Of a stretch of 9,145 nt of DNA, positions 1 through 5,167 are shown piece after piece; position 1 is the stretch's first letter; each line of letters opens with the position of its first letter. A program made the translations under genes and the position numbers. Origin of the DNA: Methanobrevibacter sp. Its GTDB lineage: Archaea; Methanobacteriota; Methanobacteria; Methanobacteriales; Methanobacteriaceae. Below the pieces are notes generated by a model that was not told where the DNA came from, searched no databases, and worked only from the letters and a program-made list of their open reading frames with translations. The stretch is taken from NCBI GenBank assembly GCA_031289975.1, contig JAITOM010000180.1, positions 1 to 9,145 of the forward strand. Direction: 5' to 3'.

Positions 1-66
1 AATTCTCGTACAGCTACTGATGAAATACGAACTAAATTCCCTCAAATAGGGGAAATGTCCTATTAA
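1..66 (+). CDS. C-terminal end of an unidentified protein (partial, 5' end outside window)
   Basis: Frame 1 is open from the first base and ends at TAA 64-66, giving the 21 residues NSRTATDEIRTKFPQIGEMS plus a final Y. This is too short to identify. It is somewhat less AT-biased than the spacer that follows and reads in the same direction as the downstream cluster, so it may be the tail of an upstream gene of the same locus. Frame 2 is also open for 15 codons, so the reading frame is not certain. Confidence 0.4.
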   Translation, partial: NSRTATDEIRTKFPQIGEMSY

Positions 67-90
67 AGTCCGATTAACAGAGGCTAAATA

Positions 91-124
91 TTATTCCTAA
101 AATGGAGGTGAACTATATGAATCC
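91..124. repeat. Leader repeat, copy 1
   Basis: The sequence starts TTATTCCTAAAATGGAGGTG and ends ATGAATCC. It matches copies 2 (188-237) and 3 (1764-1812) through the shared TTCCTAAAAT core and the ATGAA-YCC end. Copy 1 is the shortest match, but it is the only one with an intact GGAGGTGA ribosome binding site. Confidence 0.6.
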
Positions 125-182
125 TGTAGTGACTGAAGTACAAAGTTGCCCTTTAGCTAATAATCATCACTTATTTGATTAA
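117..182 (+). CDS. Small ORF, 21 aa, with a perfect ribosome binding site
   Basis: ATG 117 opens a 21-codon ORF reading MNPVVTEVQSCPLANNHHLF then D, ending at TAA 180-182. It is preceded by GGAGGTGAA at 104-112, the best Shine-Dalgarno match in this part of the window, with ordinary spacing. It lies inside the first copy of an element that recurs at 188-237 and 1764-1812, where the ATG-AAY-CC start (encoding MNP) is kept but the ribosome binding site is degraded. It has no signal peptide and no known motif, with one Cys and two adjacent His. It could be a real microprotein, a leader peptide for the A-B operon, or the 5' remnant of a decayed gene. Translation is supported only by the ribosome binding site. 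Confidence 0.4.
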   Translation: MNPVVTEVQSCPLANNHHLFD

Positions 183-187
183 AAAAA

Positions 188-237
188 TTATTCCTAAAAT
201 AGATGGGAATTAAAATAATGAACCCATCAATTTATTT
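188..237. repeat. Leader repeat, copy 2 (upstream of gene A)
   Basis: Positions 190-231 match 1767-1808 (copy 3) at 40 of 42 bases by eye, the two differences being A/G and T/C in the middle. Weaker similarity continues through the A-rich leader into the start and signal-peptide codons of gene A. Inside the copy, ATG 218 opens an 8-codon ORF (MNPSIYLI). The ends ATTCC (190-194) and GGAAT (206-210) can pair as a short stem. Confidence 0.75.
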
Positions 238-275
238 AATTTAAAATTCAATTAAAAAATAAGAGGTCAAAAACT

Positions 276-689
276 ATGAAATTGAAAATATTAAGCTTAG
301 TCCTAATAGCTATTGTAGCTATTAGTAGTATAGGTGCAGTATCAGCTAAAGATGAATTAAAAGTTGATGGTGATTGGAGATTAGTTGATCAATATAAATT
401 AACTGATCAAAGCACTGGTGAGCTAATATATAGTGGTGAAGTAGCTGCTGGTGATGCACATACTGCAGATATTTCTGAAAACCATAAATTCCATCAATTA
501 CTCTTAACATTAACTTATCGTGGTCATCCACATCCTGACTATCACTCATTATTAATTAATATTTGGGATGGTTCCAAGATTACTGCGTATGCCCAATTAT
601 CATATAATTGGCATTGTTATTACAATAGCAAGTTAGAATATACAGTAGGCAATATTAAAGGATCAACTGCAACTTCAGCTACAATTTAA
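276..689 (+). CDS. Small secreted protein A, unknown function
   Basis: 137 aa. Residues 1-24 are a clear signal peptide (basic MKLK, hydrophobic core, cleavage after AVSA), so the mature protein is about 113 residues and should be exported or surface-associated. GAGGT at 263-267 lies 8 nt before the ATG. The mature part is polar with alternating hydrophobic residues, suggesting a beta-rich fold. I do not recognise a family. It resembles gene A' (2456-2995) in two blocks: residues 71-81 (KFHQLLLTLTY versus KLHELLISVHW) and 94-112 (ending WDGSKITAYAQLSYNW versus YDGGDIIILSHRSYSW). It lacks the roughly 60-residue C-terminal extension of A'. Gene B follows after 25 bp, so the two are probably one operon. 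The leader and signal-peptide DNA is nearly shared with gene C, but the mature parts are not alike. Confidence 0.85.
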   Translation: MKLKILSLVLIAIVAISSIGAVSAKDELKVDGDWRLVDQYKLTDQSTGELIYSGEVAAGDAHTADISENHKFHQLLLTLTYRGHPHPDYHSLLINIWDGSKITAYAQLSYNWHCYYNSKLEYTVGNIKGSTATSATI

Positions 690-714
690 TAAGATCAAAT
701 CCGAGGTTAAAATC

Positions 715-1767
715 ATGAAAAGTAAAATCATAGGACTATTGATAATAATATTATTCATATGTTCAGCAATACCAGCCGCATCGGCTGAAGAAAAACAAGC
801 AGGAGCAGCAACTGATTTATTAGCCACTAAAACCCCTACTGAAATATTTGATTTAGTAGGTAATGGTAGTGCAACCCCTGAAATTCCTGGTTATGATTAT
901 ATGACTAATGTACTTGGCACGAATATTTCAATGGCTGAATATATACATATATTAGATGTTATACAGAATCAATCCCTTCAAACCGAAGGAGCTGATTTCT
1001 ATATGGCTTACATATCTAAACCTGATGAAGTGTTTGTCAATCCATATATCAATGATACTCCAAAAAACTTAATAAATAAAATCCCATATTATAAGAGCAC
1101 TGTTAATAGTTGGGATAGGATTATAACCAATTATGGTAAAATGGATTATCATGATCGTATATGGTATCTAAACACTATTGGTCTTGATAGTGATAGTGTA
1201 GCTAATCTTTATAAAACCAGTGATATTAACACTATTATTTATATGCTTAATCAATCATCCAGTACACTTGATGAATTAAATTCTGTTGATTTTGATAAAA
1301 GTTCTGCTTATTGGATTGGTCATATTGGTGAAGCTAAATCTAAAGGTAATCAAATAAGTTCTATTATGGAGAAATTCAATAATAAATCTGTGTTCGCATA
1401 TAATGAGTATACTTATAATTATATTGATCGTAATTCCACATTTAATATAGATGATAATGTAATATTCACTTCATATACAAAGTTATCTGAATCAATAGAT
1501 AAATTAAACACTGTACATAACAGAGTAGTATCTACAAGATCTAACTTAAATATAGCTGGAGGAGTATTAGTTTCGGCTGGTATTATACTCATAATGGAGA
1601 GTTTGGCGGGACCTGTCGTTCTTGCAATCAGGTTGATTATAGGAATTGTATTAGTCGCTGTAGGTGCAATTTTACTTAGTTTAGCAGGATGTTTAACACC
1701 AGTTAATAATGTGTTAGTGAATAAGATAGATCTTCTAACATCTTATAGAGATGCATTACCTCATTAA
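715..1767 (+). CDS. Secreted, membrane-anchored protein B, unknown function
   Basis: 350 aa. Residues 1-24 are a signal peptide ending AASA, followed by an extracellular-type region of about 250 residues rich in Asn, Asp, Ser and Tyr, with several N-glycosylation sequons (at N50, N70 and N85, for example). A probable helical stretch (255-278) leads into two hydrophobic segments, about 279-296 and 300-326, rich in Gly and small residues, and a short polar tail. GAGGT at 703-707 is the ribosome binding site. It is paralogous to B': residues 126-180 align without gaps to B' 160-214 with 15 identities in 55 and many conservative changes (YK, RII-NY, M, TDIN and Y are shared), and both end in a similar IDLLTSYRDAL / ISTLEDVRDML tail. 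No family is recognised. A membrane-anchored surface protein fits best. A helical pore-forming protein is possible but unsupported by any motif. It is probably co-transcribed with A. Confidence 0.85.
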   Translation: MKSKIIGLLIIILFICSAIPAASAEEKQAGAATDLLATKTPTEIFDLVGNGSATPEIPGYDYMTNVLGTNISMAEYIHILDVIQNQSLQTEGADFYMAYISKPDEVFVNPYINDTPKNLINKIPYYKSTVNSWDRIITNYGKMDYHDRIWYLNTIGLDSDSVANLYKTSDINTIIYMLNQSSSTLDELNSVDFDKSSAYWIGHIGEAKSKGNQISSIMEKFNNKSVFAYNEYTYNYIDRNSTFNIDDNVIFTSYTKLSESIDKLNTVHNRVVSTRSNLNIAGGVLVSAGIILIMESLAGPVVLAIRLIIGIVLVAVGAILLSLAGCLTPVNNVLVNKIDLLTSYRDALPH

Positions 1768-1812
1768 TTCCTAAAATGGACGGGAATTAAAATAATGAAC
1801 CCATCAATACAT
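1764..1812. repeat. Leader repeat, copy 3 (upstream of gene C), with 8-bp inverted repeat
   Basis: Third copy of the leader element. Its first bases overlap the stop codon of gene B (TAA 1765-1767), so B ends exactly where the repeat begins. In this copy TTAATTCC (1764-1771) and GGAATTAA (1783-1790) form a perfect 8-bp inverted repeat with an 11-nt loop. This could be an RNA hairpin closing the A-B transcript or a protein-binding site. ATG 1795 within the repeat is in frame with gene C but has no good ribosome binding site. Confidence 0.75.
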
Positions 1813-1851
1813 TTTAAAATTTCAATCAAAAATAAAGGAGAAAATAAAACT

Positions 1852-2340
1852 ATGAAAATAAAAATATTAAGTTTAGTCCTAATAGCTATTTTAGCTGTTA
1901 GTAGTGTTAGTTCTATTTCTGCAATCGATGTAGGTACCGGTATTTTTTATGCTGATGGTGATTCATCAACACTAAATGGTCGTTTTATTGATATTAAAGC
2001 ATATGATGTTAATAATACATTAATAGCTACTCATTATAATCAAGGTAAATGGAATAATAGTGGAAAAAATCTTTGTGTTTTACCTGATTCCACATCTTAT
2101 ATTATTGTTGATGTAGCTGTTTGGAAGGTTAATAGTGCTCTTAAAGACGGTCATTGGAATCATGTTTTTTCCAATAAACTTAGTAGAGATGATTTAAATA
2201 TTTATCTAAACGGTACTGGTTCTAAAACTAAATTCACTGGCAAACGTATTATAACTCAAGGTACTATGTATGGTTCATCTGCGAAAATTGAATCATTTAC
2301 AACATCCAGTCCTAAGATTCATATTGCTGATGTATCTTAG
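1852..2340 (+). CDS. Small secreted protein C, unknown function
   Basis: 162 aa from ATG 1852. This start is preferred over the in-frame ATG 1795 because it places the signal peptide MKIKILSLVLIAILA...SISA at the N-terminus, matches gene A codon for codon, and has AAAGGAG at 1834-1840. The mature part (about 138 residues, starting IDV) is polar, rich in Asn, Ser, Thr and Trp, has one Cys, and is probably beta-rich. No family is recognised, and similarity to A and A' beyond the signal peptide is too weak to claim. The DNA from the leader repeat through the signal peptide is close to that of gene A, so A and C look like different mature domains behind a shared export cassette. It stands alone between B and A', and a hairpin just after the stop may end its transcript. 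Confidence 0.8.
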   Translation: MKIKILSLVLIAILAVSSVSSISAIDVGTGIFYADGDSSTLNGRFIDIKAYDVNNTLIATHYNQGKWNNSGKNLCVLPDSTSYIIVDVAVWKVNSALKDGHWNHVFSNKLSRDDLNIYLNGTGSKTKFTGKRIITQGTMYGSSAKIESFTTSSPKIHIADVS

Positions 2341-2354
2341 AGGTTTATTATATG

Positions 2355-2376
2355 GGGGTTTTTAGAAGAAAACCTC
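2355..2376 (+). terminator. Hairpin downstream of gene C
   Basis: GGGGTTTT (2355-2362) pairs with AAAACCTC (2369-2376), with one G-T pair and a 6-nt loop. An alternative 7-bp stem pairs GAGGTTT (2340-2346) with AAACCTC (2370-2376). A short AT-rich tract follows. The position, 15 bp after the stop of gene C, fits a transcription end, but archaeal termination needs mainly a T-rich tract, and only short T runs are seen here. Confidence 0.4.
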
Positions 2377-2419
2377 AAATTTTGGATTATTTAAATTATG
2401 AGTAGAATAAAATTATATT

Positions 2420-2455
2420 AAAATATAGGTGATAATTAAAATATAGGTGATATAT
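2420..2455 (+). repeat. 18-bp tandem duplication containing the ribosome binding site of A'
   Basis: Two adjacent 18-bp units, 2420-2437 and 2438-2455, share 16 of 18 bases, and each contains TATAGGTGAT. The second unit's AGGTGAT (2445-2451) lies 4 nt before ATG 2456 and is the working ribosome binding site. The first is a spare copy with no start codon at the right distance (ATT would be the codon there). Confidence 0.75.
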
Positions 2456-2995
2456 ATGAAAATAAAAATTTATAGTTTAATTATAATAGCTATTTTAGCT
2501 ATTAGCAGTGTACCAGCGGTTAGCGCTCAAAGTATTCAATTTGGTCCGAATAGTGATGGTAGAACTATGTATTATAGTATTACTGATGTTACGGCTGGAC
2601 AAACATTATATTCTGAATCAAATATAGGTAGTACAGAAACTAGTACCTATCAAATACCTAATTCAGCAAAATTACATGAATTATTAATATCAGTTCATTG
2701 GGTAGCATATGCTTTAGATAATAATGGTTGGAGCAATCAATATAGTGCTCATATAAGAATGTATGATGGTGGAGATATAATCATATTATCCCATCGATCA
2801 TATTCATGGGGTAGAGCAGGTGATTATATTAAACTTTATGGTTTGTATGCAGGTACAGATACTTATTATTTAAATAGAGATGATGCAAAAACTGATAAAT
2901 CTTCATTTGTTTTTGAGGAGCAAAACTTCCGAGAAGGTAATGATTATTGGTTTAATAGTGTCTGGTATCAAAAAAATCTACCACAAAATGCATAA
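2456..2995 (+). CDS. Small secreted protein A', relative of A
   Basis: 179 aa from ATG 2456, chosen because AGGTGAT lies 4 nt upstream and the signal peptide then starts directly with MKIKIYSLIIIAILA and ends PAVSA. GTG 2447, in frame, is part of the ribosome binding site itself. The mature protein (about 155 residues) has no cysteine, is rich in Tyr, Ser, Asp and Trp, and is probably beta-rich. It shares two blocks with A, at residues 71-83 and 99-118, plus a TDxTxGxxxYS segment near 43-53, so A and A' are diverged paralogues. It continues for about 60 residues past the shared region, where A stops early. B' begins about 100 bp downstream, repeating the A-then-B order. Function is unknown, and export to the cell surface or medium is likely. 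Confidence 0.82.
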   Translation: MKIKIYSLIIIAILAISSVPAVSAQSIQFGPNSDGRTMYYSITDVTAGQTLYSESNIGSTETSTYQIPNSAKLHELLISVHWVAYALDNNGWSNQYSAHIRMYDGGDIIILSHRSYSWGRAGDYIKLYGLYAGTDTYYLNRDDAKTDKSSFVFEEQNFREGNDYWFNSVWYQKNLPQNA

Positions 2996-3002
2996 AATTA
3001 AT

Positions 3003-3063
3003 ATAATAGTGTTGAAAAAAAAATGTTTGTAATTAATCATTTATTTTTAAAATACACTATTAT
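3003..3063. repeat. Inverted repeat with A9 tract between A' and B'
   Basis: ATAATAGTGT (3003-3012) and ACACTATTAT (3054-3063) are perfect 10-bp inverted repeats, and the arms continue imperfectly inward through A-rich and T-rich stretches. The loop contains nine A in a row (3015-3023). The left half resembles 8836-8866 (TAGTGT, TGAAA, AATGTTTGTAA and TAAT in the same order), so it may be a miniature mobile element end. It could equally be a terminator or attenuator for A', or a control site for B'. Confidence 0.5.
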
Positions 3064-3098
3064 TTTAAATATATTAAAAGTATGGAGGTTTATTTATT

Positions 3099-4592
3099 AT
3101 GAAAATTAAGAAATTGAAAGCTGGGGCGTTGTTCGTTATTTTTTTGTTGACACTGACAATACCTCTTAATTGTGTTAATGCTCAAGAGCAGCAAAAGAAT
3201 ATGGGTACTGATGCTTTAAATGAAGTGTTAGATATGCCTGTCAACCAATCCAGATCTAACAGTGCATCAGAGGCTCCTGTTAACACATTAAGTACAATTG
3301 TTAATGAATTAAGTGTTCCTAATAGTGTTCCTGAGGAGGGGACTAATGAATCTAATGATATTATAACCACTCATATTGTTAATCTGGCTCCTGATGTAAC
3401 TACTGGTGAATTACTTAAAATAAGAGATATGATGGATGATCAATGGAATACTGAGAATGGTGATTTTAAGTTAAGATTTTATGAAGCTTGGATAAATAAT
3501 AGTACGGAAATTATTGCTTCTGGTAGAACTGCTCAAGAATTATATAATATTGGTAATAATGGAGGTAGTAAATATTATAAAGACATTATTGATAATATTG
3601 AACGTATTATATTAAATTATAATCATATGACTCGTGGTGAGAAAGTTGATTTTTTACAGTATAAAGATCCTCAATTAGTTGATGTTATTAGAATGTTTGA
3701 TACTACTGATATTAATAAGAAAACATATTTAAGTCAATTTTTAAATAAAGAGGAGTTTCCAGATGCTTCTGATGTTGGTATTTTTGGTATTAATGATTAT
3801 CAGAATAAGGTTGGGGTTTGGAAGACTAAATTTCTTAATAATATGTACACAGCCGACACTACTTATGATATTTCTAAAATCGATAACGTTGAGATAATAA
3901 TAAATGGTGTTAATGCTTCAGATGAACGTAATCACTCTATAGAAGTACTGAATAGCAATTTAGGTATTCTTGAAGATGTAAGACATACAACAACTAATGC
4001 TTTAATAGGTATGGGTGTAGGTGCAGGTGTATCAGGTATATTCGCTGCTGTCTTAGCACCAAGTGCATGCACAGTTACAACAGTTGTTAGTGCAGTAGCA
4101 GGAGCAGTACCTGGAGTTAGCGCAATAACTCAACCAGCCCCTCGTCCAACTCACCCTGTGATAGTGCCAGTAGTTAAGGATGGTGTAGTAACTTCGTATG
4201 AGGTTTACTATGATGCTAAAGCTTTGGGGGGGGAGTTTAGAGTGGATTTTAGAGAGTTTAGGGTTAGTGACTATCTAGATGGTGATGCATGTCATGCCGA
4301 TGCGCTGGCTTTTTGTGATAGGCAAGTTGATATTTATAACCATGATTTAGTTAAGGCTGGAAATATAGAATCTGAGGCTGGAAATACAGAATTAGCAGAT
4401 AATAGTCTTAATCAGGCTAGTAAAGCAAAAATAATTATATCACGAATAATAGCTGTAATATGTTTGGTTATGTTTATTGTTTTATCTGCATTAGTAATAG
4501 CAATGACTATTTTGTTATTTAGGGTTTTAAAACCAACTATTAGTACACTTGAAGATGTTCGAGATATGTTATGGAATGTCAATCCAACTTAG
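3099..4592 (+). CDS. Secreted, membrane-anchored protein B', enlarged relative of B, with a G8 tract
   Basis: 497 aa. GGAGGT at 3084-3089 is a strong ribosome binding site. The signal peptide is residues 1-28 (cleavage after VNA). Residues 29-95 are a low-complexity Asn/Ser/Glu-rich stretch, and 95-300 is the domain shared with B. A long Gly/Ala/Val-rich hydrophobic segment spans 301-343, followed by a proline-rich linker (PAPRP near 346-350) and a roughly 95-residue insert absent from B, with Cys 398 and 406. A second membrane segment (447-475) and a short tail resembling that of B complete the protein. LEDVR occurs twice, at 291-295 and 484-488, just outside the two hydrophobic regions. A run of eight G (4226-4233) encodes part of Leu-Gly-Gly-Glu near residues 376-379. 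A one-base change there would stop translation before the last membrane segment. No family is recognised. Confidence 0.85.
   Translation: MKIKKLKAGALFVIFLLTLTIPLNCVNAQEQQKNMGTDALNEVLDMPVNQSRSNSASEAPVNTLSTIVNELSVPNSVPEEGTNESNDIITTHIVNLAPDVTTGELLKIRDMMDDQWNTENGDFKLRFYEAWINNSTEIIASGRTAQELYNIGNNGGSKYYKDIIDNIERIILNYNHMTRGEKVDFLQYKDPQLVDVIRMFDTTDINKKTYLSQFLNKEEFPDASDVGIFGINDYQNKVGVWKTKFLNNMYTADTTYDISKIDNVEIIINGVNASDERNHSIEVLNSNLGILEDVRHTTTNALIGMGVGAGVSGIFAAVLAPSACTVTTVVSAVAGAVPGVSAITQPAPRPTHPVIVPVVKDGVVTSYEVYYDAKALGGEFRVDFREFRVSDYLDGDACHADALAFCDRQVDIYNHDLVKAGNIESEAGNTELADNSLNQASKAKIIISRIIAVICLVMFIVLSALVIAMTILLFRVLKPTISTLEDVRDMLWNVNPT
4226..4233 (+). repeat. Eight-G homopolymer inside gene B'
   Basis: An uninterrupted G8 in an AT-rich coding region, read TTG GGG GGG GAG. 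With seven G the frame would reach TAG at 4271-4273 after about 15 new codons. With nine G it reaches TAG three codons after the GGA formed. Such tracts are classic slipped-strand mutation sites in surface protein genes of other microbes. Variation here is inferred, not shown. Confidence 0.7.
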
Positions 4593-4608
4593 TCATATAA
4601 AATAATAT

Positions 4609-4665
4609 AAATGGATGTTTTTAAAATTTTTTAGGATTTTTTTATATATAAAAATAAAACCTAAA
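4609..4665 (+). terminator. Hairpin and T-rich terminator after B'
   Basis: The region just after the B' stop has T runs at 4618-4622, 4627-4632 and 4637-4643. TTTAGG (4630-4635) and CCTAAA (4660-4665) enclose a self-complementary TTTTTATATATAAAAA core, giving one long stem with a small mismatch. This is the most convincing transcription end in the window and closes the exported-protein cluster. Confidence 0.65.
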
Positions 4666-4670
4666 TTATT

Positions 4671-4853
4671 CAGGTTGTGAAAAATCAAACTGATGAATCT
4701 ATAATACTTTATTCAATGTTTATAACACTTCATTTTTAAAGCATTTTAAGAACTTTATAAGATTAATACAGTACTAAAAAAAGATTTTTACTTATACTTT
4801 ACATTTGAGTAAAAAGTTAAAAATAATTTATCAGTTGGATTTTTCACAGCCTC
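4671..4853. mobile_element. MITE-like element with 26-bp imperfect terminal inverted repeats
   Basis: Left arm 4672-4697 starts AGGTTGTGAAAAATC, and right arm 4827-4852, read on the other strand, starts AGGCTGTGAAAAATC. They agree at 23 of 26 positions. The 5-bp TTATT at 4666-4670 and 4854-4858 flanks the element directly and may be a target-site duplication, although such a word is common in AT-rich DNA. The roughly 130 bp between the arms contains no ORF. The structure is that of a non-autonomous element or an internally deleted insertion sequence. The family is not identified. Confidence 0.65.
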
Positions 4854-5094
4854 TTATTTTTTAATAGGTAAAATTTTTCATAATTGTTGCCCAGCCTCAA
4901 ATGTATTTTATTATTATAATTTTAATATGATTTTATAGTTTTAATTAAATTTTAATATTTATTTATTAAATAAGTGATATTTTAATACTTATTTATTAAA
5001 TAGACAATTTTTATCATCTTGACTTTTCTTTTATATAAAATCTATGACTTTTTAAACATTAACACTTTTTGATACTCTTTTTAATATCATAAAA
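4854..5094. other. AT-rich spacer with a 30-bp-period tandem repeat
   Basis: Together with the terminator and the MITE-like element, this completes the gene-free stretch 4593-5124. It holds no ORF on either strand. A tandem repeat of period 30 covers 4951-4980 and 4981-5003 (TTTAATAYTTATTTATTAAA in each, with one C/T difference). The rest is low-complexity AT sequence. Confidence 0.55.
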
Positions 5095-5102
5095 TTTATA
5101 TA
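5095..5102 (+). promoter_or_regulatory. Archaeal TATA box for the aldo/keto-reductase-like gene
   Basis: TTTATATA is a consensus-like archaeal TATA element. Transcription would be expected to start about 25 bp downstream, near 5122-5128. That gives a very short leader in front of ATG 5138 and places GTG 5125 at or before the transcript start, which argues against 5125 as the start codon. Confidence 0.5.
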
Positions 5103-5137
5103 CTTCTTTGACTGATTTTATATTGTGGAGTTTTGTT

Positions 5138-5167
5138 ATGAAATTAAATTCAATTATTTCAAGGTGA
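5138..5167 (+). CDS. Upstream ORF of 9 codons, stop overlapping the next gene's GTG
   Basis: ATG 5138 has GTGGAG at 5125-5130, 7 nt upstream, and reads MKLNSIISR before TGA 5165-5167. The TGA overlaps GTG 5164-5166 of the following gene (GTGA), the usual geometry of translational coupling. Its last codons also form AAGGTGAT, a ribosome binding site. It may be a leader peptide. Alternatively it is the true N-terminus of the following protein, separated by a one-base frameshift. Confidence 0.35.
   Translation: MKLNSIISR

Noticed and set aside
1795..1851. In-frame upstream ATG extending gene C by 19 residues
   Set aside because: It would bury the signal peptide behind a polar stretch. The same DNA before gene A is out of frame and ends after 8 codons. 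The better ribosome binding site and the match to A favour ATG 1852.
1852..2340. Protein C as a third member of the A family
   Set aside because: Outside the signal peptide I could not align it convincingly with A or A'. Similar length and a polar, beta-like composition are not enough.
2447..2455. GTG 2447 as the start of A'
   Set aside because: The GTG is part of the AGGTGAT ribosome binding site for ATG 2456, and it would add residues before the basic start of the signal peptide.
4731..4747. 17-bp match CATTTTTAAAGCATTTT to 8571-8587
   Set aside because: One copy lies in the coding-like remnant and the other in a MITE-like interior. In such AT-rich DNA a chance match of this length is plausible, and nothing flanking it is shared.
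5125..5163. GTG 5125 as the start of the aldo/keto-reductase-like protein
   Set aside because: It lies about where transcription should begin from the TATA box at 5095, has no ribosome binding site, and is itself part of the ribosome binding site of ATG 5138.
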